The notes under the pieces are model-generated. The model ran no database searches. It saw only the letters and a list, made by a program, of their open reading frames with translations, and was not told the DNA's origin. Source: Sphingomonadaceae bacterium (GTDB lineage: Bacteria; Pseudomonadota; Alphaproteobacteria; Sphingomonadales; Sphingomonadaceae). Taken from it: a stretch of 64,000 nt of DNA. Positions 41,752-49,632 of this stretch are shown piece by piece. Numbering within the stretch: the first letter of the stretch is position 1; the number at the start of each line of letters is the position of its first letter. Both the position numbers and the translations under genes were made by a program. The stretch spans positions 124,001 to 188,000 of the forward strand of contig JASBUR010000008.1 of assembly GCA_030147805.1 (NCBI GenBank), given 5' to 3'.

Positions 41752-42170
41752 TACGACGTTGCGCCCAAGTCGTCGATGTCGGGCGTCGCGACACAGCCCA
41801 TGTTGAAGCTGAAGGTGGCGACGCCCTCGTTCGGGAAGTCAGTCGTGAAGTTGCCGATGCCCACGGCGCATTTGAACAGCACGACCGCGCCGCGCTTCAC
41901 CTCGACGTTGACCTCATTGGTCGACGATTTGGCGACGGTGTCGATCCGCTCGAGCGCAGTGTCAGGCAGCTTCAGCTTGCCGCTGGCAGACAGCGTCAGC
42001 TTCGGATTGACGTAGGTCGAAAGTCCGGGGTCGCCCTTCGACGACAGGTCGACCTCCGTCGACGACCGCGCCCAGGACAGCGAACCTTCGCCGCCAAGCG
42101 CCGTGAACACTTCCGAGCCGGCGCCATCGCCGACGAAAAGCTTCACGTCTTTGCCAAGAACATAGGCCAT
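41751..42170 (-). CDS. Major tail (tube) protein
   Basis: 139 aa, beta-rich, starting MAYVLGKDVKLFVGD. The pattern with SLSWARSSTEVDLSSKGDPG and a C-terminal GVATFSFNMG is that of the TP901-1/GTA-type tail tube proteins. It polymerises around the tape measure. A Shine-Dalgarno is present and the gene stands alone with a 66-nt leader, which could carry its own strong translation signal because this protein is needed in many copies. Confidence 0.85.
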   Translation of the reverse strand: MAYVLGKDVKLFVGDGAGSEVFTALGGEGSLSWARSSTEVDLSSKGDPGLSTYVNPKLTLSASGKLKLPDTALERIDTVAKSSTNEVNVEVKRGAVVLFKCAVGIGNFTTDFPNEGVATFSFNMGCVATPDIDDLGATS

Positions 42171-42236
42171 CGTGGCTTCCTTCGCATGAAAAAGCCGGCA
42201 CGATGGCCGGCGTGGGTGGAACGGGATGAGCGGGCG

Positions 42237-42629
42237 TCAGTCCGCCGGTTGAACGTAAACCTCGAAGCGGCTGCGTCCGATCTTTACGCCGTCCTCAAGC
42301 GCGCTGTCATCGTCGCTCAGAAAGCGGATCGACGAGAAGATCAGCCCGGGGGCCGCCGGGGTCCAGTCGTGCAGCCGTGATCGCACCGACGCCATGATCG
42401 CGTTGAGCGGCTTGCGGCTTTCGCCCTTGGTGATCGTCACGATCTCGAACGGGTACAGGTCGAGCCCGCCCGACTTCTCGCCGGCTTCCTCGCGCGCCAG
42501 CTGGTCCACGATCACCACCGGCGGCGGCGTGTTGTCGGGTATGTCGGAAAACACCCCCACCCCGCTTCCGACCTCACCGTCGAGCCGAGCGACCAGTGCC
42601 TCCATCAAAGGCGTGCGCGTGTCAGTCAT
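42237..42629 (-). CDS. Tail completion/terminator protein (DUF3168-like)
   Basis: 130 aa. The segment VARLDGEVGSGVGVFSDIPDNTPPPVVIV and the later SRKPLNAIMASVRSRLHDW and FLSDDD match the DUF3168/gp17 family that caps the tail tube before joining the head. It overlaps the gp10-like gene by 8 nt and precedes the tail-tube gene in the standard order. Confidence 0.83.
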   Translation of the reverse strand: MTDTRTPLMEALVARLDGEVGSGVGVFSDIPDNTPPPVVIVDQLAREEAGEKSGGLDLYPFEIVTITKGESRKPLNAIMASVRSRLHDWTPAAPGLIFSSIRFLSDDDSALEDGVKIGRSRFEVYVQPAD

Positions 42630-43104
42630 AGGTGCCGCTCCCGCTGGCTGCCTTGCGCAGTGCGCGGTCGTATGCGCGGCTGAGCAGCGGCCGCAGCAGT
42701 CGCAGCGCGAGCGTCCGCGTCCGACCGCGCACGATATCGAAGCGCGACGCCGGCATCGCCTTTACGTTCATCGCGTAGCTGATCACCCCGTTGGAAGTGC
42801 GTCGCTTGACGTTGACACGCTGCGGCTTGCGACCTGCCTCGAGAATGCGCCCATACCAGCCCGCCCGGTTCGCGGCCTTTCCGATCAGTCCGACGCGGAG
42901 CCGTAGGGTCTTATCGTAGAACTTCGTCGACAGCAGCGAGGCTAGGCGTCCGCTGCGACGCGGCGTCTCGCGCCGGGCCGCTCCGAGGATGGCTGGCGCC
43001 GCCCCTTTCATGTCGCGCGCGAGTTCGTTGCGGAGATCGATCGGCAGGCGCTTCAACAACCGGCGCACGCGACCGGCGCCCTTGACCCCAGACCCGCGCC
43101 TCAC
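42622..43104 (-). CDS. HK97 gp10-family head-tail/tail completion protein
   Basis: 160 aa from a GTG start that overlaps the preceding stop (GTGA). It is a strongly basic protein with the segment ARRETPRRSGRLASLLS and the ILEAGRKPQRVNV block, typical of HK97 gp10-like proteins at the tail-completion position. An ORF start at 43251 in the same frame is inside the closure-protein gene and is rejected. Confidence 0.82.
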   Translation of the reverse strand: MRRGSGVKGAGRVRRLLKRLPIDLRNELARDMKGAAPAILGAARRETPRRSGRLASLLSTKFYDKTLRLRVGLIGKAANRAGWYGRILEAGRKPQRVNVKRRTSNGVISYAMNVKAMPASRFDIVRGRTRTLALRLLRPLLSRAYDRALRKAASGSGTYD

Positions 43105-43430
43105 ACCATCACCCCGCTCTCGGCAAAGATCAGCAAGGCTACGCGATCGCCGGCAGGATCGGCTACCGACCGGATATTGAGTGTCTTGCCGTCGAACAGA
43201 ACCCGGTGGGTTGTGTCGATATCTCGACGATATCGAACCGTGATCTTCCAACCCTGTACGCCAGCTTGAGCGCCGGTCAGCAAAGCCTCACGCCCACCCG
43301 TCGGAAGCACTTCGGCGCGACAGGTTGCGAAGGTCGTCCAGGCGCCTTCGCGCCCGCCGGCGCCGTCCGACGTCGATGGCGGCGACTGAAAGCTGATCTG
43401 GTGGCGCAGCCGACCGGCGCTCAAGCTCAT
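43101..43430 (-). CDS. Head-tail closure (stopper) protein
   Basis: 109 aa. MSLSAGRLRHQISFQSP, then WTTFATCRAEVLPTGGRE and KITVRYRRDIDTTHRVLFDG, is the classic phage head-tail joining protein (SPP1 gp16-like, phage_H_T_join). It closes the capsid after packaging and receives the tail. It overlaps both neighbours by 4 nt. Confidence 0.9.
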   Translation of the reverse strand: MSLSAGRLRHQISFQSPPSTSDGAGGREGAWTTFATCRAEVLPTGGREALLTGAQAGVQGWKITVRYRRDIDTTHRVLFDGKTLNIRSVADPAGDRVALLIFAESGVMV

Positions 43431-44014
43431 ATCGGACACACCCTGAAGCTCGCGATCAGCGATCGGACCGCGTTCGGCAGCTCGTTGACGATGTTGCCGA
43501 TGTTCGTATTCTCGCGGTCGCGGTACCAGTCGCCGAGGAGGAGAAGGATCGCCTGGCGCAACGGATCCGGCAGCGCGTTCTGCGCATAGCCGACCACCGC
43601 GGTGATCGTCACGGCGTCCGGCTGCGCCCGGGTCGACGGCCAAGACTGGCCGGGCTTGAGCGCGATCATCGGCGACAGGCCGTAGGGGTAAACCGCATAG
43701 ACCGAGGTCGGCAGCGCCTGGGTCGTGCCATCGGTGTCGACATACTGGATCTGCGTCACCGATTGCAGCGGCGGCCGCGCCAGTTCGAATTCGGTGGCGC
43801 GGAAGCCGTCGGCGCGGAACTTGACGGTCTGTGTCGCGAACCGCACGCCGGTCACCACCTCGAGATGTCCGCGCGCCGCCATGAGATAGCTGTAGACGAG
43901 GGCGTCCTCCGAGGTGTCATCGCCGAGGCGCAGGTGCCCCCGCCCCTCGCCGAGGGACACCGGCTCGAACGTCGGCGCCACCGTCACTTCAGGCTCGAGC
44001 CAGTTCATCGTCAT
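43427..44014 (-). CDS. Head-tail connector protein (gp6/phiE125 gp8-like adaptor)
   Basis: 195 aa. The N-terminal EPVSLGEGRGHLRL, a helical AARGHLEVVTG segment and the C-terminal DPLRQAILLLLGDWYRDREN are typical of the phiE125 gp8 / HK97 gp6 adaptor family. This family binds the portal and forms the first ring of the neck. It overlaps the next gene by 4 nt. Confidence 0.9.
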   Translation of the reverse strand: MTMNWLEPEVTVAPTFEPVSLGEGRGHLRLGDDTSEDALVYSYLMAARGHLEVVTGVRFATQTVKFRADGFRATEFELARPPLQSVTQIQYVDTDGTTQALPTSVYAVYPYGLSPMIALKPGQSWPSTRAQPDAVTITAVVGYAQNALPDPLRQAILLLLGDWYRDRENTNIGNIVNELPNAVRSLIASFRVCPI

Positions 44015-44289
44015 ACCGCCACCGCCGGCCCGATCAGGAACGTCACCGTCCGCGGATCCTTGCGCCCCTGGTTGGTCACCACTCTGCAGGTGACGTCGTA
44101 CCGCTTGCCACGCTCGCCGCCGGTAAGGAGGCAGCTGACGGTCGCACCCGAGATGTCCTCGCTGCCTTCCTTGACGGCGAGCTCGCCCGCCGGCTCGACC
44201 GACCAGGTCGCTGTTTCGATGGTCTCGCCCGTGGCCAGCACATAGGTGATCGGCCAGTCGAGCTCGGCATCCGCCGCCTTGATCTTCAT
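44011..44289 (-). CDS. Small Ig-like phage structural protein (fiber/tail adaptor-like)
   Basis: 92 aa. A single beta-sandwich-like pattern (WPITYVLATGETIETATWSVEP, then ATVSCLLTGGERGKRYDVTCRV and RTVTFLIGP) resembles immunoglobulin-like phage decoration or adaptor proteins. ATG 44289 shares a base with the stop of the 54-aa gene. It could decorate the head or neck. Confidence 0.72.
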   Translation of the reverse strand: MKIKAADAELDWPITYVLATGETIETATWSVEPAGELAVKEGSEDISGATVSCLLTGGERGKRYDVTCRVVTNQGRKDPRTVTFLIGPAVAV

Positions 44290-44453
44290 CACGCCGCTCC
44301 CATGCTGCGGTCGTTGCCGGCGCTCAAAGCGCGCGAGCCGGATGCCACGAGGTTGCGATCGCCGGCCGAAGCCGTGAGCGCCCGTGCCGTCGACGGCACG
44401 CGCGTCGCGCCGTCGCCGCTGGTCCAGCGGTAAGGAAACCGCAGCAGGATCAT
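44289..44453 (-). CDS. 54-aa small protein in the connector region
   Basis: MILLRFPYRWTSGDGATRV..., basic and Ser/Ala-rich, with no family recognised. Its ATG overlaps the upstream stop (ATGA) and its stop overlaps the downstream ATG (TGATG), which supports real translation within the operon despite its size. Confidence 0.62.
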   Translation of the reverse strand: MILLRFPYRWTSGDGATRVPSTARALTASAGDRNLVASGSRALSAGNDRSMGAA

Positions 44454-45349
44454 GTCGGGTCGATCGATGTGATCGGATCGCCCGCCGCGGTTGCAACGGT
44501 GGCGGTCCACGCCGGGGTGCTGTCGTCCTCCTGACAGACGGTGAAGGTCCCGGCGGCGATCGATGTCTTGTTGCGCAGCGCGCGCAGCGCGGAGGTCACC
44601 GTGCGGCCGCCGTTCGCGCCGCCCGAGATCGTCCGGCCGAGCAGCGCGTCGGCATTCTCGACCGCCGTCGGCACCGCCGCGATAGCCGCGGCGATCTCGC
44701 CGATCTCGGTGTCGATATAGCCCGCCACCGTGGCGAGGTTCGCCGCCGACGCCAGCGCCGTCAGCCCGGCGCCGGCGGCGCCGATCTCGGCAGTGTCGAC
44801 GAGAATCGCGTCGACAACGGTGTCGACCGTCGCGAGGTTCGCCGCCGTCGCATAGTCCGCCGCGGCGATCGTCCGCGCCTCCATCTCGGCGTTCGTCGGC
44901 GGGTCGTACGCCGCCAGCGCATCGGCGCATTCGCTCTGCACCTCGGCGTCCCACGCCGCGTTCCACGGCAGTGCGGTCAGCCCGGCGCCGGCGGCGCCCA
45001 GCCGCGCGAAGGCGTCGCCGGTGGCGGCGGTCAGCACGTCATAGGCGGCGGCCGTCACCACCAGGCATTCGCGCCGCACCGGCAGCGCGCCGGCGACGTG
45101 CACGTTGATCTCCATCGACCCCAGCGTGTCGGTGTCGGTCGCGTCGAGCACCGCCGTATAGCGGCCGCCGGCGACATGCGTCGCCCCGCCGCTGTTCTTC
45201 GACGCCTCGCTGGTGCCGCCGGCCTTCCAGATCTTGATGTCGGTGTTCGCGATCGACAGGCCCGTCTCGGCCGTCTTGCCGTCGCTGTCGTCGAGGAACG
45301 GCCCGATCAGGATCTCCTGGCTGGCCACCGACTGCTTGAGCAGGATCAT
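44450..45349 (-). CDS. Phage structural protein with Ala-rich repeats
   Basis: 299 aa. A beta-rich N-terminal domain (IGPFLDDSDGKTAETGLSI, RYTAVLDATDTDTLG) resembles tailed-phage proteins that precede a helical stalk. The middle has repeated AAGAGLTAL and AANLATVxxxxD segments predicted to form a trimeric coiled coil, and a short C-terminal beta domain follows. It may be a head fiber or neck whisker. It is co-translated with its neighbours by overlapping stop and start codons. Confidence 0.7.
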   Translation of the reverse strand: MILLKQSVASQEILIGPFLDDSDGKTAETGLSIANTDIKIWKAGGTSEASKNSGGATHVAGGRYTAVLDATDTDTLGSMEINVHVAGALPVRRECLVVTAAAYDVLTAATGDAFARLGAAGAGLTALPWNAAWDAEVQSECADALAAYDPPTNAEMEARTIAAADYATAANLATVDTVVDAILVDTAEIGAAGAGLTALASAANLATVAGYIDTEIGEIAAAIAAVPTAVENADALLGRTISGGANGGRTVTSALRALRNKTSIAAGTFTVCQEDDSTPAWTATVATAAGDPITSIDPT

Positions 45350-46071
45350 CAGGCAAACCCCTGCTGGCGAAAGTGGTTGGCGAACACCGCCAGCGGCGCG
45401 GCCCCGCCGCCGCCGCTGGCCTGCAGATAGCCGACGATGACGTGCGCCCGGTTTGCCGAGCTCGCGGCGCTCCAGTCGAAGCTCTGCGACCCCGATCCGA
45501 CGACCGATGCCGTGCCGAGATTCTGCTCGTTCGTCGTTCCTGCGCCGGTCCGCGATGGCGAAAGGCTCGTCTGCGTCTGCGAGCAGCCGGTGATCGAGAA
45601 ATCGCCCGCCGCGTTGTTCGAGTTGTTCAGCAGCGCGGCGATGGCGATGCCGGCGGCCGAAAGCGTGACCGCGGCCGATAGGTTGTTCGAGCTGACCGCC
45701 GTCGGCGTCGGCGCGCCCTGCTCGACGTCCTCGAGGACGAAGGCGTGGATGATGCAGCCCAGCGTCGAAGCATTGAAGGTGACGCTGAGATCCGAGATTG
45801 CTTCGGTCGAGCCGAGTGCCAGGTCGAAGGCCGCGACGCGGGCGCCCGTGCCCGTAGCCGTCACCGCCTGCGCCTGCGAGGTCAGGCTGTTGCCGTTCCA
45901 GGTTGCCGACGAGATTGTGCGCGCCGGCGTCCCGCCAGCGCCGCGCGCCGTCTCGAATATCGCCACCAGCCGCTTATCGCCTCCGGCAGGCACCGCGAAG
46001 CTCGGCAGCGTGAACGTCGACTGGACGAGGGTAGTCTCGTATTTCGCCGAATGGATGATCGCGGCGGCCAT
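45349..46071 (-). CDS. Beta-rich phage structural protein of unknown function
   Basis: 240 aa, Thr/Ser/Ala/Gly-rich, with repeated hydrophobic strands (AIIHSAKYETTLVQSTFTLP, HVIVGYLQASGGGG) and no membrane segment. It resembles virion surface proteins but I cannot name a family. It lies between the small helical protein and the Ala-rich fiber-like protein, suggesting a head-fiber set. Confidence 0.65.
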   Translation of the reverse strand: MAAAIIHSAKYETTLVQSTFTLPSFAVPAGGDKRLVAIFETARGAGGTPARTISSATWNGNSLTSQAQAVTATGTGARVAAFDLALGSTEAISDLSVTFNASTLGCIIHAFVLEDVEQGAPTPTAVSSNNLSAAVTLSAAGIAIAALLNNSNNAAGDFSITGCSQTQTSLSPSRTGAGTTNEQNLGTASVVGSGSQSFDWSAASSANRAHVIVGYLQASGGGGAAPLAVFANHFRQQGFA

Positions 46072-46073
46072 GT

Positions 46074-46352
46074 CTACGCCCCCTCGCTGTCATCCTCAGC
46101 AGGAGCGGGTGGCAGTCCCGCCGCCAGCGCCGGAAGGTCGATGCCGATCTGTGCCAGAAGCGCCCCGCCGCGCCGCTTGATGGCCGCCGACAGCTCCAGC
46201 CTCGTCGCGGCGGTGATCTGCCGCTCGCCCTCGGGAAGCAGGTTGTCAGCCTCGATCGCGAGCCGCGCCGCGCGGATGTTGGTCGCAAGTGCCGCCGCGT
46301 TGGGGTCGACGTTGTAGGCGATCTGCAGCAGCGTGACGTTGATGTCGGTCAT
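46074..46352 (-). CDS. Small helical phage protein
   Basis: 92 aa, largely alpha-helical (LLQIAYNVDPNAAALATNIRAARLAIEA in shorter pieces), acidic C-terminus. No family recognised. It is the first gene after a terminator-like hairpin at 46364-46399, so it may begin a separately controlled transcript. It ends 2 nt before the next gene. Confidence 0.65.
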   Translation of the reverse strand: MTDINVTLLQIAYNVDPNAAALATNIRAARLAIEADNLLPEGERQITAATRLELSAAIKRRGGALLAQIGIDLPALAAGLPPAPAEDDSEGA

Positions 46353-46363
46353 CCCGCGCTCCC

Positions 46364-46399
46364 AAAAAGAGAAGGGGCCGCCCGTCGCCGGCCGGCCCC
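46364..46399 (-). terminator. Terminator-like hairpin inside the late operon
   Basis: On the minus strand a 7-bp GGGGCCG/CGGCCCC stem (46374-46380 with 46393-46399) is followed by TTCTCTTTTT. It lies between the head genes and the fiber/connector block and probably lowers expression of the downstream genes relative to the capsid protein. Confidence 0.75.
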
Positions 46400-46426
46400 A
46401 GGTGTTTCCCTTGGGGAGGAAACCGA

Positions 46427-46903
46427 TCAGGCCTTGGCCTTGACGGCCTTCTTCTCGCCCTCGCCGGCCGGCGGCGATGCCGCGGCTTCCAGCGCGGCGA
46501 TGCGGACGGTCAGCGCAGCCTCGCGCTGCGCAGCCTCGGCGGCGGCGAGCTTGCTGGCCTCGAGGTCGGCTTCCGCCGCCTGCAGCTTTTCGGCATAGCC
46601 GGCCGGAGCGGCATTCGCTTCGGCCGTCTTCAGCGCATCGCCCAGGCGGGTGACCTCGGCGTTCAGCAGCTCGATCTCGGCATCGCGCGCGCCGATGGCC
46701 TCCTCAGCGTTGCGCAGCGCTGCGAAGAGCGGATGGTCGGCCATGTCGCCGCCCGGCTGGCGGCCGCCGGTGTCGATCAGCCCGGCCTCTTCGAGGCCGG
46801 CGATGAACTCGTCGCGGATGTCCGACTCGTCGCCGGGCGACAGCATGACCGACTTGGTGCCCTCCGCCGCATAGGGGAAGGGCTTCAGGATCTTTACCCG
46901 CAT
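46427..46903 (-). CDS. Phage protein with C-terminal coiled coil
   Basis: 158 aa. A compact N-terminal domain (MRVKILKPFPYAAEGTKSV, about 1-50) is followed by a long heptad-rich helix (ARDAEIELLNAEVTRLGDALKTAEAN... to about residue 140) and a Lys/Ala tail. Similar proteins after the capsid gene are head-completion or minor structural proteins. The family is not recognised. Confidence 0.68.
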   Translation of the reverse strand: MRVKILKPFPYAAEGTKSVMLSPGDESDIRDEFIAGLEEAGLIDTGGRQPGGDMADHPLFAALRNAEEAIGARDAEIELLNAEVTRLGDALKTAEANAAPAGYAEKLQAAEADLEASKLAAAEAAQREAALTVRIAALEAAASPPAGEGEKKAVKAKA

Positions 46904-46978
46904 GTGCGGTCTCCATCATCGTGAGGATGACGGGGCGGCCGGCTCGACCGCCCCGTCAGTGTGCCAGGCGCGCTAGCG

Positions 46979-47404
46979 TCAGGCCGGCGGGTTGGCGGTC
47001 GGCGCATCCTTGGGATGGCCGAGCAGCGCGATCGCCGCGAGGAACGCGTTGCCGCTGTTGCCCGCCGGCGTCACCGTCAGGCGCACGTAGCGCTTGGAGC
47101 CGATGTAGCCGATCTTGCGGGTTTCGCTGTCGTCGGCAAACGTCGCCGACGCGAGCGCCTCGGTGCCGATCAGCTGCGCGTCGGCAACTGCGGCCGAGCC
47201 CGATCCGTCGCTCTCGTCCGAATGCTCGACGAGCGTGGTGAACGTCGCGTCGGCATCGGCGAGACCGCCGAAGATCAGCAGGAAGGTGAGCGACAGATAG
47301 CCCTTCAGGTCGATCCAACCCGAAACGAAGGCGGTGTTGTCGGCCACCGCGGCGGCCGGCGCGATGGCGACGACCGGATGCACGTTGTTGACGAGGTCGC
47401 GCAT
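46979..47404 (-). CDS. Putative head decoration/structural protein
   Basis: 141 aa, beta-rich (VSGWIDLKGYLSLTFLLIF, KRYVRLTVTPAGNSG), starting MRDLVNNVHPVV. It directly follows the major capsid gene, where decoration proteins are usually encoded. A Shine-Dalgarno (GGAGAT) precedes the ATG. No family is recognised. Confidence 0.68.
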   Translation of the reverse strand: MRDLVNNVHPVVAIAPAAAVADNTAFVSGWIDLKGYLSLTFLLIFGGLADADATFTTLVEHSDESDGSGSAAVADAQLIGTEALASATFADDSETRKIGYIGSKRYVRLTVTPAGNSGNAFLAAIALLGHPKDAPTANPPA

Positions 47405-47497
47405 GGCGATCTCCTTTCCTGTTCAAAGCGAAGAGAGGTGAAGCGGGCGGCCGGGGACAGCCTGCCGCCCGCTTCCGAGGCCGAAGCTGGGCGGCGC

Positions 47498-48844
47498 CTA
47501 GGCGGCGCAGACCAGCTTCTTGATGGCCTCGGGGAGAGTGACCTTGCCACCGACGCGGCGACGGAAGCGGAAACGGATCACGCCGTTGTCCGCCTGCGTG
47601 AACGGGTCACGCAGCATGCTCATCGCGATGCGATCGAGCATGGTGTAGCCGCGGCGGAAGTCGCCGAACGCCACCGGGGCGGCCGCAGCGGCCTCGTCCG
47701 GCATGTCGGGCAGCTCGACATAGGGCGCGCCGTTGATCGAGTTCGGCTGCCCCTGCGCGAGGCCCGGCATCCAGAGATACTGGTTCTGGCTGTCCTTGAG
47801 CCGGCGGATCGCGCCCAGCGTCTTGCGGTTGAGCACGTAGACGCCGTTGCGCGCGTAGGCGGTCTTCACCTCGTGGTAGAGCTTCAGAACGCCGTCGGCG
47901 GTGACGGTGGTCGCGTGCCCGCTGTTGATCGAGCCGATCGACGCGTTGACGAGGATGCCCTCGAGTTCGTCCGACTTGGCGCCGGCGGCGAACTCGACGC
48001 CCTCGCGGACCTCGAACTGCTCCTGCGCCTCGAAGCGGATCTCCGCCTCCAGGTCGAACGCCGAATCCTCGAGGTTCTGCTCGTGGATGTCGATGATCGC
48101 GTACATCTCGGGCGCATTCACCTCGACCATGCCGTAGCGCAGTCCGTCGGTTTCGGTCCGGGTGTCGGTCTCACCGGTGCGGCGCGCGGCGAACTGGCCG
48201 GTCCGCTTCGGGATCATGATCGACTTCGACGCGGTGGTGCGCAGCCGGACGAGGCTGCGAACCGGGCTCATCTCGGTGACGCCCTTGATGATCTCGGCGA
48301 CATACTCGGCCGGCGCGAGATAGCCGCCGGTCGTGTCGTTCGAGATCGACATCGCCTTGTACTGGGCGTTGACGTCGTCGAGCGCCTTGCGCTGATCCTC
48401 GGGCAGGTTCGGCAGGCCGTCCTGGTAGGCGGCGATGACGCCGCGGGCCCAGGTGTTGACGGTCGACTTCATCTCGACCTTCGGGTCGACGCCCGGCGCG
48501 CGCATGCGGCCGAACTTCGTCTCGATGGCGTCGAGCTGCGCCTTGAGCTCGTTGGCGCCCTCGGCAGCCTGCTTCGCCTGCTGCTCGGCGAGGGTGAGCT
48601 TCTGGCCCATCCCTTCGGTCGCGGCGATCGTCGCCTCGATCTTCTGCAGCTTCTCCTCGGTGAGGACGTCGACGGTGCCCTTGGCCTCGATCGCCTTCAG
48701 GCGAGCGTCGTTGGTGGCCTTGAACTCCTCGAACGCGTTCATCATCCGCTGGACGGCGGCGTCGGTCTTGCTCGGCGGGGCGTCTTCCTTACGCTCGAAC
48801 GGCGCGCGGGTCTGACGCTCCAGCACGTTGTGCTGTCGGTTCAT
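47498..48844 (-). CDS. Major capsid protein, HK97 fold
   Basis: 448 aa. Residues about 1-120 form a charged coiled-coil delta domain (MNAFEEFKATNDARLKAIEAKG) that serves as internal scaffold and is cut off by the protease. The rest is the HK97 fold with SNDTTGGYLAPAEYVAEIIKG, VRLRTTASKSIMIPKR and C-terminal DNGVIRFRFRRRVGG. ATG 48844 has GGGAG upstream; an earlier in-frame start is inside the leader. Protease, portal and terminase genes precede it in the canonical HK97 order. Confidence 0.93.
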   Translation of the reverse strand: MNRQHNVLERQTRAPFERKEDAPPSKTDAAVQRMMNAFEEFKATNDARLKAIEAKGTVDVLTEEKLQKIEATIAATEGMGQKLTLAEQQAKQAAEGANELKAQLDAIETKFGRMRAPGVDPKVEMKSTVNTWARGVIAAYQDGLPNLPEDQRKALDDVNAQYKAMSISNDTTGGYLAPAEYVAEIIKGVTEMSPVRSLVRLRTTASKSIMIPKRTGQFAARRTGETDTRTETDGLRYGMVEVNAPEMYAIIDIHEQNLEDSAFDLEAEIRFEAQEQFEVREGVEFAAGAKSDELEGILVNASIGSINSGHATTVTADGVLKLYHEVKTAYARNGVYVLNRKTLGAIRRLKDSQNQYLWMPGLAQGQPNSINGAPYVELPDMPDEAAAAAPVAFGDFRRGYTMLDRIAMSMLRDPFTQADNGVIRFRFRRRVGGKVTLPEAIKKLVCAA

Positions 48845-48881
48845 GGTAATCTCCCAATGTGGGCGGTTGGTGAAAACCCGG

Positions 48882-49631
48882 CTAGGCGCGGAGCAATTCC
48901 GCGAGCCGGTCGAAGGCGGCTGCCGCCGCCAGGTCGTCGCTGTCCGCGGCATCCCGCGCGCCTTCGAGCGACTTGTAGCCAGAGGCGATGAACGCCTTGG
49001 CTTCGCGAGCCGACAACCCAGCTTCCCGCATGAGCAGCCGTTCGAGATCTCGTTCGGTCGGCATCTGACCCTTCACGTCGGTGATGGTCGCCAACTCGTT
49101 CATGCCGAACAAAACGACGCTGACCTCGAAGAGCTTCAGCTCCTTGATGGTCCGCCACGCCTGGTCGGGCTTCGTGCCGTACTTGAAGTCGATGGCCTTG
49201 TAGCCGATCGACAGGCCGTCGAGCGTGCGGTTGCGCAGCCCGGCATAGATCTGCTTGCCGCGGTCGGTGTCCATCGGGTCGAGGCGGCCGGTGACCTTCA
49301 GGCCATAGTCGTCCTCTTCCATCGACGTCCACACGCCGATCGGCAGCATGGCGTCGGCGCCGTAGCTGCCGTGATGCAGCAGCATCTTCGGCAGCTTCTT
49401 CTTCGCCTTCCACTCGGCGAGCGACTTTCTGAAGGCGCCCTTCAGGATGACGTCGCCGCCCTGATCCTCGTTGTTAAAGACCGCGCCATAGCCGGAGAAG
49501 GTGCCGTCGTCGGCGACGTCCTCGGCCTTCACCTCGAGGTCGCACGCAAAGTGCTGCATGCCGTCGAGGCGCTTCACTTCGAGGCCCGACAGCGCGGTCG
49601 CGCCGGCGAGCAGGTTGCTCCGGTGGATCAT
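48882..49631 (-). CDS. HK97-family prohead protease
   Basis: 249 aa. The conserved GTFSGYGAVFNNEDQGGDVI and MLLHHG (catalytic His) and the catalytic Ser in TLDGLSIGY identify the U35/HK97 gp4 protease. It removes the capsid delta domain during maturation. ATG 49631 lies 1 nt after the portal stop; an upstream start in the same frame would overlap the portal gene by 45 nt. The C-terminal helical region may act as its own scaffold anchor. Confidence 0.92.
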   Translation of the reverse strand: MIHRSNLLAGATALSGLEVKRLDGMQHFACDLEVKAEDVADDGTFSGYGAVFNNEDQGGDVILKGAFRKSLAEWKAKKKLPKMLLHHGSYGADAMLPIGVWTSMEEDDYGLKVTGRLDPMDTDRGKQIYAGLRNRTLDGLSIGYKAIDFKYGTKPDQAWRTIKELKLFEVSVVLFGMNELATITDVKGQMPTERDLERLLMREAGLSAREAKAFIASGYKSLEGARDAADSDDLAAAAAFDRLAELLRA

Positions 49632-49632
49632 G

